Source: DASQJL01 sp036380835
GTDB lineage: Bacteria; Eisenbacteria; RBG-16-71-46; SZUA-252
Assembly (NCBI GenBank): GCA_036380835.1
Contig: DASVDZ010000095.1
Coordinates: 71,310 to 135,309 of the forward strand
Length of the DNA: 64,000 bases
Direction: 5' to 3'
The position numbers were made by a program, and so were the translations under genes. The notes below the pieces were generated by a model that saw nothing but the letters and a program-made list of their open reading frames with translations, was not told the origin of the DNA and ran no database searches. This document shows, piece after piece, positions 1-8,660 of this stretch (the first letter of the stretch is position 1; each line of letters begins with the position of its first letter).

Positions 1-490
1 GGCGGCTGGCGGTGACGGAGGAGTAGTCGAAATCGACGCCGAGCGCCCACTTCTCGCTCCCCTTTACGGACGCGCGGAATCCTCCCTGGCGCTGCAGCGC
101 GCTGTGGGCCTCGCCGTAGTAATGGTCCTCGAATCCCTGGTACTGCGACCCCTGCTGGACCCACGACGTATCGCGCGCCGAGCGGAGCCCCGCGGGGTTG
201 TTCGAGTAGTCGTACGCGTTCAGCCCCATGAAGCGGTCCTGCGCCGCCACGCGGAGCCCGCCCATCGCCTCGAGGCGGGCCGAGCGCCAGCCGCCGTAGG
301 CGTCGATCGGCGTCGCGGTCACCCAGGCGTCGGCGATCTGGGCCGACGCCGGCGCCGACGCCGCCATGCCGAAGAGCGGCAGGGTCGAGGCCGCGACTAA
401 GACGGCGCCGCGGAGCAGGCGGCTAGCCACGTTCCCGCGAGGGCCCCGCGCGCCTCGGTGGGGTCGGAGGAATCGGTTCGCTGGTCTCAT
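1..490 (-). CDS. Secreted/outer-membrane protein, partial (3' end outside window)
   Basis: The gene starts with ATG at 490 and reads off the left edge, so only about 163 residues are seen. An N-terminal hydrophobic stretch (LLRGAVLVAASTLPLFG) followed by ASA-Q is a convincing Sec signal peptide. The mature part is rich in G, Y and aromatic residues (AYGGWRSARLEAMGGL, then AYDYSNNPAGLRSARD), which resembles the start of PorV/long-chain barrel proteins with their 'NPAG' motif. The start lies 7 bp after the stop of the haem-domain lipoprotein gene, so the two are very probably co-transcribed. Function is not recognised; an outer-membrane barrel is an inference. Confidence 0.7.
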   Translation of the reverse strand, partial: MRPANRFLRPHRGARGPRGNVASRLLRGAVLVAASTLPLFGMAASAPASAQIADAWVTATPIDAYGGWRSARLEAMGGLRVAAQDRFMGLNAYDYSNNPAGLRSARDTSWVQQGSQYQGFEDHYYGEAHSALQRQGGFRASVKGSEKWALGVDFDYSSVTASR

Positions 491-497
491 CGCGCGC

Positions 498-1730
498 TCA
501 GTTCTTGGGTTTGATGTAGAGAGGGACGAGGGCGCTCGCGCTGCCCACGGTCTTGGACGCGTCGTAGATGGTGATCCGGAGTCCGTACGTATGTCCGGTG
601 AAGACCTTCACGTCGTCGTTCCACGGAGTCTGCCGCACGCCGCTGATGTCCGCCGGGCGCGCGATCAGGAGGCGCCGCACTTCGAGCGCCCACTTGCCCT
701 TGTCCCAGCCGCCCCGCGCCAGCACGTCGAGCTGGCTCCTCACGGGTTCGGGATCGGCGGGCAGGGCCTTCTGCGGGAAGCTGAGCGTGAAGGAGGGCAC
801 GAAATCCCCGGGGTTCCACGTCTTGTCGCGGGCCGAGGGGTCGTCGAGGCGCACCGGATTGAGGCTGTCGCACTGCTGGAGGACCTTTGCGACCGTCCTC
901 CAGACGACCTCGCTGACCGGCTTTCCGCGGTTGAGTCGCGTGTCCTTCGAGCCCTTGTTCGCGATGAAGAGCGGAACGTTCGATCCTGGTAGGAAGTTGT
1001 CGTGCCGGAACGGCGGCCCCTCGTCGGGCACCCAGCCGCCGCCCGCGTTGTAGAAGTCGTCGGCGACGCCGGCCGACGCGTGGGTCGTCTGTCCGAGCGT
1101 GTCCCCGTCGGCGCCGGCGCCCACGAACTCGGTCACGTTGACGGGAGTCAGGGGGTTCGTGGTGGCGGCGCCCCATCGCCACATGTCGGCGGGATAGTCG
1201 CCGTTCTGGTCCGAGTAGAGCTCGACCACGACCTGGTCCTCGTGCCGGTCCGACCGGTGCCAATGCGCGGGATTCACGAGGGCGTCGTTCGTCGAGCAGT
1301 CGAGGAGCGTGTTGCCGTCGGCGTCCAGCCAGTCGACGTCGGTGACGAGCGGCTGCTCCTCGTCGTCGGCCGCCCGATCGGGCCACTGGATCAGCAGATA
1401 GAGCGCCACCGAATCGGACGTGATGGAGTTGTACGACCAGAGCGCCCGGACCGAGGCGTAGAAGTCGCCGCCCCCGCCCCCGCGGTCGCCCCGCATGAGG
1501 AGCAGCGTCGGCTGCCCCGTTCCCGCCCACTCGATGTCCGTCGCGCGACCGTCGACCAGGAGCTCGCGTGTCTCGCGCTGCGGGGAAGTGAGGTAGCTCT
1601 CGGGCTCGGGAACCGCGACGATGGTCGAGGGAAGGTCGGGTTCCGTCGGCGTCCGTTCGCCGCAGGAAAGCGTCGCCGAGGCGAGCAGGACAAAAAGAAT
1701 CCCTACACGTGTGACGTCACCGCGAAGCAT
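498..1730 (-). CDS. Lipoprotein with ethylbenzene-dehydrogenase-type haem-binding domain
   Basis: A 410-residue protein with a lipoprotein signal peptide (GILFVLLASATLSC, lipidated Cys23). The body looks like the EB_dh family (haem b-binding gamma subunit of DMSO-reductase-type enzymes and cytochrome c-552/NapC partners). It has an early strand LLVDGRATDIEW, the landmark ADMWRWGAATTNPL, and a C-terminal WDKGKWALEVRRLL followed by GLRITIYDAS. No molybdoenzyme subunit lies next to it, so it may be a stand-alone haem lipoprotein. It has its own promoter (-35 inside the stop region of the GH57 gene) and is followed 7 bp later by the truncated secreted protein. The family assignment is by motif recognition; haem binding is inferred. 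Confidence 0.75.
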   Translation of the reverse strand: MLRGDVTRVGILFVLLASATLSCGERTPTEPDLPSTIVAVPEPESYLTSPQRETRELLVDGRATDIEWAGTGQPTLLLMRGDRGGGGGDFYASVRALWSYNSITSDSVALYLLIQWPDRAADDEEQPLVTDVDWLDADGNTLLDCSTNDALVNPAHWHRSDRHEDQVVVELYSDQNGDYPADMWRWGAATTNPLTPVNVTEFVGAGADGDTLGQTTHASAGVADDFYNAGGGWVPDEGPPFRHDNFLPGSNVPLFIANKGSKDTRLNRGKPVSEVVWRTVAKVLQQCDSLNPVRLDDPSARDKTWNPGDFVPSFTLSFPQKALPADPEPVRSQLDVLARGGWDKGKWALEVRRLLIARPADISGVRQTPWNDDVKVFTGHTYGLRITIYDASKTVGSASALVPLYIKPKN

Positions 1731-1771
1731 GTAACCCTCGGATCGAGCGTGTATTGGGGGGGAACGGACGT

Positions 1772-1800
1772 AGCGTAGGGAGCGGCGTCGGGGGTGTCAA
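1772..1800 (-). promoter_or_regulatory. Sigma70-type promoter of the haem lipoprotein gene
   Basis: On the minus strand, TTGACA (1800-1795) is followed by a 17-nt spacer and TACGCT (1777-1772). The -35 box overlaps the stop codon of the upstream GH57 gene. The predicted transcript start is near 1765, leaving a leader of about 35 nt with a GAGGG ribosome-binding site just before ATG 1730. Confidence 0.6.
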
Positions 1801-3392
1801 GCGAAAAGCCCGGGATCGAGTTCCGGGAAGAGCGGATCGGCCGCCTCGAGGGCCCCCACCGCTTCCCCGTCGCACGATCCCGACTCCAGCATGCCCGCGA
1901 GCCGCTCGAATCGCCCGAGGTGCAGCTCCGTCCTCCGGACGGCGTAGGGGACGATCGTGCCGGTCTTCATGATGAACGCCCAGTCGCTGGCCTGGGCGAG
2001 GAGGAGCTCGCGCCCGGCCTGCTTCAGCGCGCGACCCCGGAGCGGATCGCCTCCGTCCCCTTGGCGGGCGAGCGCCTGCATCCGCTCCGCCGAGCGGAGG
2101 AGGTGCCGATAGATCCAATCGTTCACGGGATCGAGCCAGACCGAGGCGTAGCCGCTCTCTCCCCAGGAGGAGGGGTGGAGGCGCCCTTCGGGGAAGCGCG
2201 GGAGCGAACGCGACGCCGTGAGCGGGTCGACCGCGACCAGCTCGGGGCGCTCGGCGATCCGATCGAGGACCTGGTCGAGCCACTCCGGCCCCTCGAACCA
2301 CCAGTGCCCGAAGAGCTCGGCGTCGTACGGCGCGAGGAGGAACGCGGGCTGCCCGAGCGCCTCGGCCGCGGGGCGCGCCTGGGCGATCCGCCCCTCGACG
2401 AAGTGGCGCGCGTGGTCGGCGACGCGCTCCGCGGCGCGCGACGGATCGTACGGCTCCCGGTGCGGGTAGCGGCGATCCGTGATGCGGTAGTACTTGAGCC
2501 CGAGGTGCGTCCGCGTTCCGCCCGACGGGAGATACGGGCGGACGTCGTCGAGCGGCAGGTCGAACCCCTGATCGCGGTAGTACTCGCGGTACCAGGCGTC
2601 CCCCGGATATCCCTCGGTGCTGCTCCAGACCTGTCGCGACGACTCCGCGTCGCGGCCGAGCGCGAGCACGCCATCGGCCGTCCGAAGCGGCGCGTACGTT
2701 CCCGGGATCGGCCGCGGGCAGGCGTCGAGAATCCCGTGCGTGTCGACCGCGAACCAGCGGATCCCGAACTCCGCGAGCACCGACTCGACGCCCGGCGCGT
2801 AACCGCACTCCGGGAGCCAGAAGCCCTCCGGCGAATGCCCGATGTGGCGCTCGAATTCGCGGACGGCGGTCCCGATCTGCGCCCGCCACGACGGGGCGCC
2901 GAGATCCATGAGCGGCAGGAATCCGTGCGTCGCGCCGCACGTCACGAGGCGCACGACGCCCGCCGTTTCGAGCGCGCGGAACGCGGACGCCAGGTCGCGC
3001 CGATAGCGCTCGGCGTATTGCGCGAGGCCGGCGCGGAACCGGTCGCGATAGAAGACGGCGAGGGGCCCGAGCCGCGCGTCGTTCCGGTAGCGGCCGACGT
3101 CCTCCTCCGCGAGGTCGATGAGACGCTCGACGCGCCGGACGAGCCGATCCCGAAGGAGCGGGTCGGCGAGCATCGCGAGCAAGGTCGGCGAGAGGGAGAC
3201 GGTGATCCGCCCCGCGGCGCGGCGGGCGGCGCGTCGTTCCAGCATGGCGAGGATCGGAAGGTAGCACTCGACGAGCGCCTCCACGAGCCAGCGCTCCTCG
3301 AGACAATCCTCGAATTCGGGATGGCGCACGAAGGGGAGGTGGGCGTGGAGCAGGAAGGAGAAGACGCCGAGGGGCGCCGTCGCGCGGCTCAT
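1797..3392 (-). CDS. GH57 1,4-alpha-glucan branching enzyme
   Basis: A 531-residue glycoside hydrolase family 57 protein. It opens with the family motif HAHLPF (residues 16-21). The nucleophile Glu195 is in GFWLPECGY, and the acid Asp357 is in APYDAELFGHWWFEGP. Further on come SSWGESGY and a C-terminal ASDWAFIMKTG. These match the GH57 branching enzymes (Thermococcus/Thermus type) that form alpha-1,6 branches in glycogen-like glucan in the cytoplasm. The start ATG 3392 overlaps the stop of the DUF4912 gene by 4 bp (ATGA), so an upstream in-frame extension is not used. Pairing with DUF4912 is common for this enzyme. A different GH57 specificity is possible but less likely. Confidence 0.92.
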   Translation of the reverse strand: MSRATAPLGVFSFLLHAHLPFVRHPEFEDCLEERWLVEALVECYLPILAMLERRAARRAAGRITVSLSPTLLAMLADPLLRDRLVRRVERLIDLAEEDVGRYRNDARLGPLAVFYRDRFRAGLAQYAERYRRDLASAFRALETAGVVRLVTCGATHGFLPLMDLGAPSWRAQIGTAVREFERHIGHSPEGFWLPECGYAPGVESVLAEFGIRWFAVDTHGILDACPRPIPGTYAPLRTADGVLALGRDAESSRQVWSSTEGYPGDAWYREYYRDQGFDLPLDDVRPYLPSGGTRTHLGLKYYRITDRRYPHREPYDPSRAAERVADHARHFVEGRIAQARPAAEALGQPAFLLAPYDAELFGHWWFEGPEWLDQVLDRIAERPELVAVDPLTASRSLPRFPEGRLHPSSWGESGYASVWLDPVNDWIYRHLLRSAERMQALARQGDGGDPLRGRALKQAGRELLLAQASDWAFIMKTGTIVPYAVRRTELHLGRFERLAGMLESGSCDGEAVGALEAADPLFPELDPGLFA

Positions 3393-3949
3393 CGCCCGCG
3401 CGCCGGAGGCGACGCGAGGTATCGCGTCGAGGACGTCGGGAGCCGCGGGACGCTCTGGCCCCGCTTCCGCTCCGCGTCGCGCTCGAGCCACGCGCGCGCC
3501 GACTCGTCGGCCGGCCACGACCCCGCTTCCGCGCAGGGACCGTCCGGGGGCACCGGCATCCAGCGCGAGGCGAGGAGCGGCTCGAAGCCGCCGGGGAGAT
3601 CGATCCCGATCACGGCGCGCGCCCAGCCGCCGCCGCGCGGCAACTCCACGTACCACCCTTCCCCACCCTGGGCGTCCGGCAGATCGACGCGCAGCGATTC
3701 GGCCGCCTCGTCGCCGGCGCGGGCCGCGCGCTCGATCCGGAGCGCGTAGCGGACCGGCGCGCCCGCGCGGGCGGCGCTCGCGGACGCGGCCTCGGCGGTC
3801 GCGCGGGAGATCTCCCACGCCGCGAAGACGCGGCGGGGATCGCGCACCAGGAGATGGAGGCGATCCTCGTCGTAGCGCCGTCCCCGCCACGCGGCGGGAG
3901 GCGGCTCGGACGGCGCGGGCCGCCGCGCGAGCAGTCGTTCGGTACTCAT
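3389..3949 (-). CDS. DUF4912 domain protein
   Basis: A 186-residue cytoplasmic protein. The region YDEDRLHLLVRDPRRVFAAWEIS (about residues 26-48) is the hallmark of DUF4912, and a later WYVELPRGGGW fits the same beta-rich domain. Function of the family is unknown, but it often sits beside GH57 branching enzymes or glycogen genes. Here its stop overlaps the GH57 start by 4 bp, so translation is coupled. This suggests a regulatory or carbohydrate-sensing role in glucan metabolism (inference). The zincin gene ends 19 bp upstream of its start. Confidence 0.8.
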   Translation of the reverse strand: MSTERLLARRPAPSEPPPAAWRGRRYDEDRLHLLVRDPRRVFAAWEISRATAEAASASAARAGAPVRYALRIERAARAGDEAAESLRVDLPDAQGGEGWYVELPRGGGWARAVIGIDLPGGFEPLLASRWMPVPPDGPCAEAGSWPADESARAWLERDAERKRGQSVPRLPTSSTRYLASPPARGR

Positions 3950-3968
3950 CGGCCGGATACTCCGCGCG

Positions 3969-5915
3969 TCAGCGGAAGACCATGACGCGCTGGGTGAGGG
4001 TGACGCTTCCGACGTCGACCTTCACGAAATATAGTCCGGACGGGGCCGGGCCGCCAGCCTGCCGTCGAAGGTCCCAGTCCCACGCCAAGATACCGCTTCC
4101 CGGCAGGGTGAAGGACCAGCTCCGGACCGTGCGGCCGCCGACGTCGACGACGCGCGCCCGCGCTCGGGCGGACGGCGCCGCGCGGAGCGAGACGCGGACC
4201 GTTCCCCGCGAGGGCGTCGGCCCCGCCGTGAGCCGGGGCGCCGCGTCCGCGCCCCCGCCCGATCCGTCGAACCCGCTCGAGGCGCCCCCGATCGTGATCG
4301 TCGTCGAGGCCGGGAGGAGCGCCGTCAATCCGTTCGAGTTCCAGGCCCGCCAGTCGACCGTGTGCGTTCCGACGGTCGGGGGCGGCAGCACGACCGTGAA
4401 GCGTTCCGTCCCGAAGTCGCACGTTCCGTCGTCGCACGGCGTGGCAATCCACGATCCTCCGTCCACGCGGTACTCGATCGAGACGATCGTGGCGATCGAG
4501 ATCGAATCGCCGGTCAGGTACCGGTACGGATTCTGGTTCGGGATCGCGCTCTCGTTGGCGCTCCCGCGGAGAACGACCGGGACGCCCGCGCCGGTCCGAT
4601 ACTTGGTGGAATCGGGCGCGACCAGAGGCCTCGTCTGGTAGAGGTCGAGGACGCCGTCCTTGTCCCGGTCGGCCCATCCGATCTGGTCCTCGGTGAAGAC
4701 GCAGAAGGAGTCGGGGTAGTTCCCCGTCATCAGGCACTGCCGGACCGGAACGTGGCAGTAGCCCGGCGCCGGGATCGACGAGTTCGTGTTCGGCCGGTTG
4801 AAGTAGCCGGTCGTGAGCGTGCAGCTCCACCACGCGTTGTTCGCGGGGTACTCGTCGAGCGCCCAGAACATGTGCGTCATCTCGTGCTCGACGTAGTAGT
4901 CGTACGACGCGCTCGTCGTGTTCAGGTTGTTGACGGGCGTCACGAACCAGGGCCCTCCCAGGCGCGCGTGCGAGATGTAGCCGTCGGGGAACGTTCCGAC
5001 CGCGGAGGTGTCGTTCTGGACCGGAAAGATGATCGCGGCCCACTGCGCGCCGAGGCGGCCCCGCGCGGCGTTCGCGTAGTCGTAGGCCATCGTCGCCGCG
5101 TCCGCGCGATAGCCGACCAGGGTCTCGAGGGCGTCCTCGATCCAGAGCTCTTCCGAGCCGATCGGGCGGTCGATCGGCTCGTACCGGGTGGCGAGGTCGG
5201 TGCGCACTTCGATCAGGAACGTGAGAGAGACGCCGCGTGCCGCCGCGCGGAGGCTCCATTTGAGGAGGCCGCGCACCGAGCCCCGGATCACCGAGTCGCG
5301 GAGCGCGGGCGTCCAGTCGTAGTGGTTGGGATCGGTGGTGCCGTCGCTCTCCGGGAAGAGAATCGGCACCGCCACGCGTCCGATCATGAACTCGCTCGTA
5401 TCGTCCCAACGCGCGCCGTAGGGGAGCCCGGAGGGCAGAGGGGGCGCCGACCGCGGTCCCGCCCCGCGGGCGGCCGCGCCCGCGTCGAGTGGCGGGAGGG
5501 CGTCCGCCCGCCCCCCGAACGGGTCGGCGGGCCCCGGCTCAGCGGCGGCCGTCTCGCCGGCCGAGCTCGCCGGCGCGTCGGCCGGGGCCGCAGGGGTTTG
5601 GGACGCGCTCCACGATTCGACCGCGTCGACGAGCCCGGCCGGGAGCGCCGAGGCCCGAGACGTCGCCGAGACGAAGTACGTCCCGGGCAGGAGCGCGACG
5701 TGGACGCGATAGCCGGCGCGCTCGAGCGCCGTCACCGTCGCGGCGGGATCGGGCGCGGCGGGCGCGGCCAGCGCGCGGACCCCCGCGGGGAGAACGACCG
5801 CCCGCGCGGACGCCTCGCTCCACCCCGCCGCCGTCGCGGCGGCGGGACCAGGCGTCGCGGCGACGGCCGCCGAGAGCGCGAGCGCGCTAGCGAAGATGAA
5901 CGATCCGTGTCGCAC
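3969..5915 (-). CDS. Secreted zincin-type metalloprotease with FlgD-like C-terminal domain
   Basis: A 648-residue secreted protein. Start is GTG 5915, chosen because GGGAGGGGAG lies just before it; it overlaps the upstream gene by 29 bp. It has a signal peptide (FIFASALALSAAVAA), a Pro/Ala-rich region (about 105-160), and a catalytic region with HEMTH at 344-348 followed by WALDEY (351-356). The pattern HExxHxxxxLDEY recalls M64-like proteases, where an acidic residue can be the third zinc ligand. Next come an Ig-like segment and a C-terminal domain ending GLYFVKVDVGSVTLTQRVMVFR-like strands (FlgD/T9SS-type sorting fold). A role in extracellular protein breakdown is inferred. Confidence 0.75.
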   Translation of the reverse strand: MRHGSFIFASALALSAAVAATPGPAAATAAGWSEASARAVVLPAGVRALAAPAAPDPAATVTALERAGYRVHVALLPGTYFVSATSRASALPAGLVDAVESWSASQTPAAPADAPASSAGETAAAEPGPADPFGGRADALPPLDAGAAARGAGPRSAPPLPSGLPYGARWDDTSEFMIGRVAVPILFPESDGTTDPNHYDWTPALRDSVIRGSVRGLLKWSLRAAARGVSLTFLIEVRTDLATRYEPIDRPIGSEELWIEDALETLVGYRADAATMAYDYANAARGRLGAQWAAIIFPVQNDTSAVGTFPDGYISHARLGGPWFVTPVNNLNTTSASYDYYVEHEMTHMFWALDEYPANNAWWSCTLTTGYFNRPNTNSSIPAPGYCHVPVRQCLMTGNYPDSFCVFTEDQIGWADRDKDGVLDLYQTRPLVAPDSTKYRTGAGVPVVLRGSANESAIPNQNPYRYLTGDSISIATIVSIEYRVDGGSWIATPCDDGTCDFGTERFTVVLPPPTVGTHTVDWRAWNSNGLTALLPASTTITIGGASSGFDGSGGGADAAPRLTAGPTPSRGTVRVSLRAAPSARARARVVDVGGRTVRSWSFTLPGSGILAWDWDLRRQAGGPAPSGLYFVKVDVGSVTLTQRVMVFR

Positions 5916-8622
5916 GGCTCTCCCCTCCCGACTCGATGCGAAGCCAGTAGACGCCGCTCGCCACCGGTCGGCCGTCCGCGCCGCGGCCGTCCCACCGGAG
6001 CGTGATTCGCCCCCCCGGCGCCGGGGCGTCGTAGAGCGACGCCACGCGCGCGCCGTGGACGTTCCAGATCGTCGCCCGGACGCGCCGTTCGCCCCCCACA
6101 GGAACCTCGACCGGCGCCGCGGTGACGCTGGAGAACGGATTCGGCCGCGCGGGGCCGACGCGGAGCGCGCGCGGCGGAACCGGGGGCGGTGGCTCGGGCG
6201 CGGGCGGAGGGTCGTCCGCCGCGGTCGGCGCTCCCTCGAAGACCCGCCCGAGGATGTCGGTGCCGCTCGAGGTCGACCGCGCGTCGGACCAGATGACGAG
6301 GATCCGCCCGGAGGCGTCGACCCCGGCGCTCGGATCGAGCTGATCGGCGCCGGTCAGGTCCTCGTCGACCCGCACCGCGCCCGACGCGTCGGGCACGCCG
6401 CCCGCGAACCGCTGCATCCAGAGGCTCCAGTTCCCCTGGCGGCGCTCCTCCCAGACGATGACGGAGCCCGTGCCGGTGACGGCGGCGGTGGGAGCATCCT
6501 GGGGGCCGACGGTCGCGTCGCTCTCGCCGAGGGCGACGTCGATCGCCAGCGGGGAGAGCGCGGCGCTGTAGCTCCGATAGTAGAGACGCCCCGTCCCGTC
6601 GGGGCTCGACCCCAGCCAGACGAGCTCGATCCTCCCGTCGGGGCCGACTCCGATCACCGGATGGGCGCGCCCGCCCGGAAGCTCCGGCGCCACCGCGAGC
6701 GGCGTCCCGTCCTCGACCAGCGCGCCACTCGCGTGCGTGAGCCAGAGCCGCTGGTCGCCCGACGCGCCTTCGGCGTAGCAGATCCAGAAGCCGCCCGCGG
6801 GATCGACGTCGAGGTCGATCGCGTAGATGGGATCGGCCGGATCGGCCGCCAGGATCGGATGGTTCGTCCCGACGCGCGAGCCGTCGAGGCCGAGCGTCTG
6901 CCCGTAGAGGCGGGGCGTCCCGCCGCGGCTGTCGATCCAGAGGACCGCGAATCCCGACGTCGCCCCCACGACGACGGGCGTCGACTGCGCGCTCGGCAGC
7001 GTGTCCGACACCCAGAACGACGAGGTCGGCGGCTCACCGACGACGCCGTAGCGGAATCCCCGGATGTCCCCCGCGTCCGAGAACCGCGCGATCTGGGCCA
7101 CGACCATGCCGATCCCGTTCGGCGCGACCGAAGAGGAGAAGGCGACGGGGCGATTCACGAAGTCGTTCACCCAGAGATCGTGATTCACCCCTTCGCGCGC
7201 GCCGGTGGCGGCGATCCACTGGCCGTAGAGATCGCCCGCCGGATTCCGGAGATCGATCCACGTCGCGATGTACTGCCCCGGGCCGTGTCCCAGCTCGGGG
7301 CGGCGCTGGTCGAAGGCGGCCGCGTCGTCGTTCAGTTGCGTGTCCGATCCACGATGCGCGCCGTCGGGAAAGAACGAGATGCCGTACGCGTCGGACGTTC
7401 CGCTCCGGCCGTCCTCCCAGACTCCGAGGAACGCGTCGCGGCCGTCCCAGACGGCGTGCGGCGTTCCCTGCCTTCCGGGAAGGTCGATGTTGACGCGGAA
7501 GTTCGCGCCCGGGGCGCCCGCGTCGTACGGCACGACGGCGGCGTCCACGTTCGAGTCGATGCCCAGGTTCCCGCGAAGGTCCTCCCAGATGAGGAGCCCC
7601 GCGCCGGGTCCCGCCGCGGCGCGGACGTTCCGCTGGTCGCGCCCCGGGGCGTCGTCGTTCACCCGAACGTTCGCGCCCACGGCCTGCCCCGAGGGATCGT
7701 AGCGCTGGGCGTAGACGTCGCCCGGATCGGTCGCCGCGTTGCGCAGGTCGATCCATCCCACGAGGAAGCCGAGCGCCGGATCGGCCGCGACGGCCGGCGA
7801 CGAGCAGTGACCCGTGATCGTCGTGTCGTTGATCTTGAAGTTGCCGCCGATGGGCGTGCCGGAGTCGTCGAGCCATTGTCCGAAGACGTCGAACGCCGCG
7901 CCGTAGACCGTGCCTCCCGCGCGCCCGTCGAGCCATACGACGAGCGTCCGGCCGGACGCGTCGACCGCGACCGCCGGGCTCCCCTGCCAGCTTCCGCCGG
8001 GGACCGGGTCGACGGAGATGCGGAAGTTCGCGCCGATCGGCCCCCCCGAGGCGGTTCGATAGGATCCGTAGATCTCGCCCTGGCCCTCGCGTCCATCACC
8101 CCAGACCACGAGGTAGCGGTCGGACAGGACGGCCGCGACCCGCGGCTGGAGATGGTCCGAGGAGGCCGCGTCGTCGTTCACGCGCAGGTTGGGCGAAAAG
8201 GGGATGCCGAGCGAATCGAGCGCCGTCGAATAGACGTCGCGGTTCCCGCTCCGCGCGTCCTCCCAGACGCAGAGGTAGGTCCCCGACGGGCTCGCCGCGA
8301 TGTCCGGGGCGCTCTGGTCGGGGCCGGCGACGTCGTCGTTCAAGCGCCGGTTCACGGTGGAGCCGAGCGCGAGCGGGTCGCGCAGCGTCATGGCGTAGAT
8401 GTCGTAGTCGGTCGAGGCGGCGCCGTTCCGCCCGTCCTGCCAGGCGGCGACGAGGGTGCCGGACGCGCCCCGGGCGACGCGCGGACCCCATTGGTTTCGC
8501 GCGAGGCGATCGTCGTTGAGCAGGAACTCGTCCTGGGCCCGGGCGGTCGTGGCGACGCCCGCTGCGAGAATCAACGCAAGAAGGGGGAGGCGGCCGATGC
8601 GCGCGCCGGATCCTCGATGCAC
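5887..8622 (-). CDS. Large secreted repeat protein with FlgD-like C-terminal domain
   Basis: A 911-residue protein starting at GTG 8622, preceded by GGAAGGGA and followed by a signal peptide (LPLLALILAAGVATTARA-Q). The mature part is made of about a dozen repeats of roughly 65-75 residues. Each has a VNDD...DQ segment, then LVVWxDxRxG, then DIYGxxxD, for example VWEDARSGNRDVYS and VWEDGRSGTSDAYG. This is probably a propeller-like or beta-sandwich array. A Pro-rich linker leads to a C-terminal domain ending GVYWLRIESGG...RIVHLR, typical of FlgD-like sorting domains. Longer upstream reading frame belongs to the phosphohexomutase gene and is not used. Binding or cell-surface role unknown. Confidence 0.75.
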   Translation of the reverse strand: MHRGSGARIGRLPLLALILAAGVATTARAQDEFLLNDDRLARNQWGPRVARGASGTLVAAWQDGRNGAASTDYDIYAMTLRDPLALGSTVNRRLNDDVAGPDQSAPDIAASPSGTYLCVWEDARSGNRDVYSTALDSLGIPFSPNLRVNDDAASSDHLQPRVAAVLSDRYLVVWGDGREGQGEIYGSYRTASGGPIGANFRISVDPVPGGSWQGSPAVAVDASGRTLVVWLDGRAGGTVYGAAFDVFGQWLDDSGTPIGGNFKINDTTITGHCSSPAVAADPALGFLVGWIDLRNAATDPGDVYAQRYDPSGQAVGANVRVNDDAPGRDQRNVRAAAGPGAGLLIWEDLRGNLGIDSNVDAAVVPYDAGAPGANFRVNIDLPGRQGTPHAVWDGRDAFLGVWEDGRSGTSDAYGISFFPDGAHRGSDTQLNDDAAAFDQRRPELGHGPGQYIATWIDLRNPAGDLYGQWIAATGAREGVNHDLWVNDFVNRPVAFSSSVAPNGIGMVVAQIARFSDAGDIRGFRYGVVGEPPTSSFWVSDTLPSAQSTPVVVGATSGFAVLWIDSRGGTPRLYGQTLGLDGSRVGTNHPILAADPADPIYAIDLDVDPAGGFWICYAEGASGDQRLWLTHASGALVEDGTPLAVAPELPGGRAHPVIGVGPDGRIELVWLGSSPDGTGRLYYRSYSAALSPLAIDVALGESDATVGPQDAPTAAVTGTGSVIVWEERRQGNWSLWMQRFAGGVPDASGAVRVDEDLTGADQLDPSAGVDASGRILVIWSDARSTSSGTDILGRVFEGAPTAADDPPPAPEPPPPVPPRALRVGPARPNPFSSVTAAPVEVPVGGERRVRATIWNVHGARVASLYDAPAPGGRITLRWDGRGADGRPVASGVYWLRIESGGESRATRIVHLR

Positions 8623-8660
8623 GGTCGGTCCCTTCCGGCGGTCGAGAAGGCGACGGGCGC

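Noticed and set aside
1794..3749. A 651-residue plus-strand frame
   Set aside because: Antisense to the GH57 and DUF4912 genes, which carry clear motifs; composition is that of a shadow frame.
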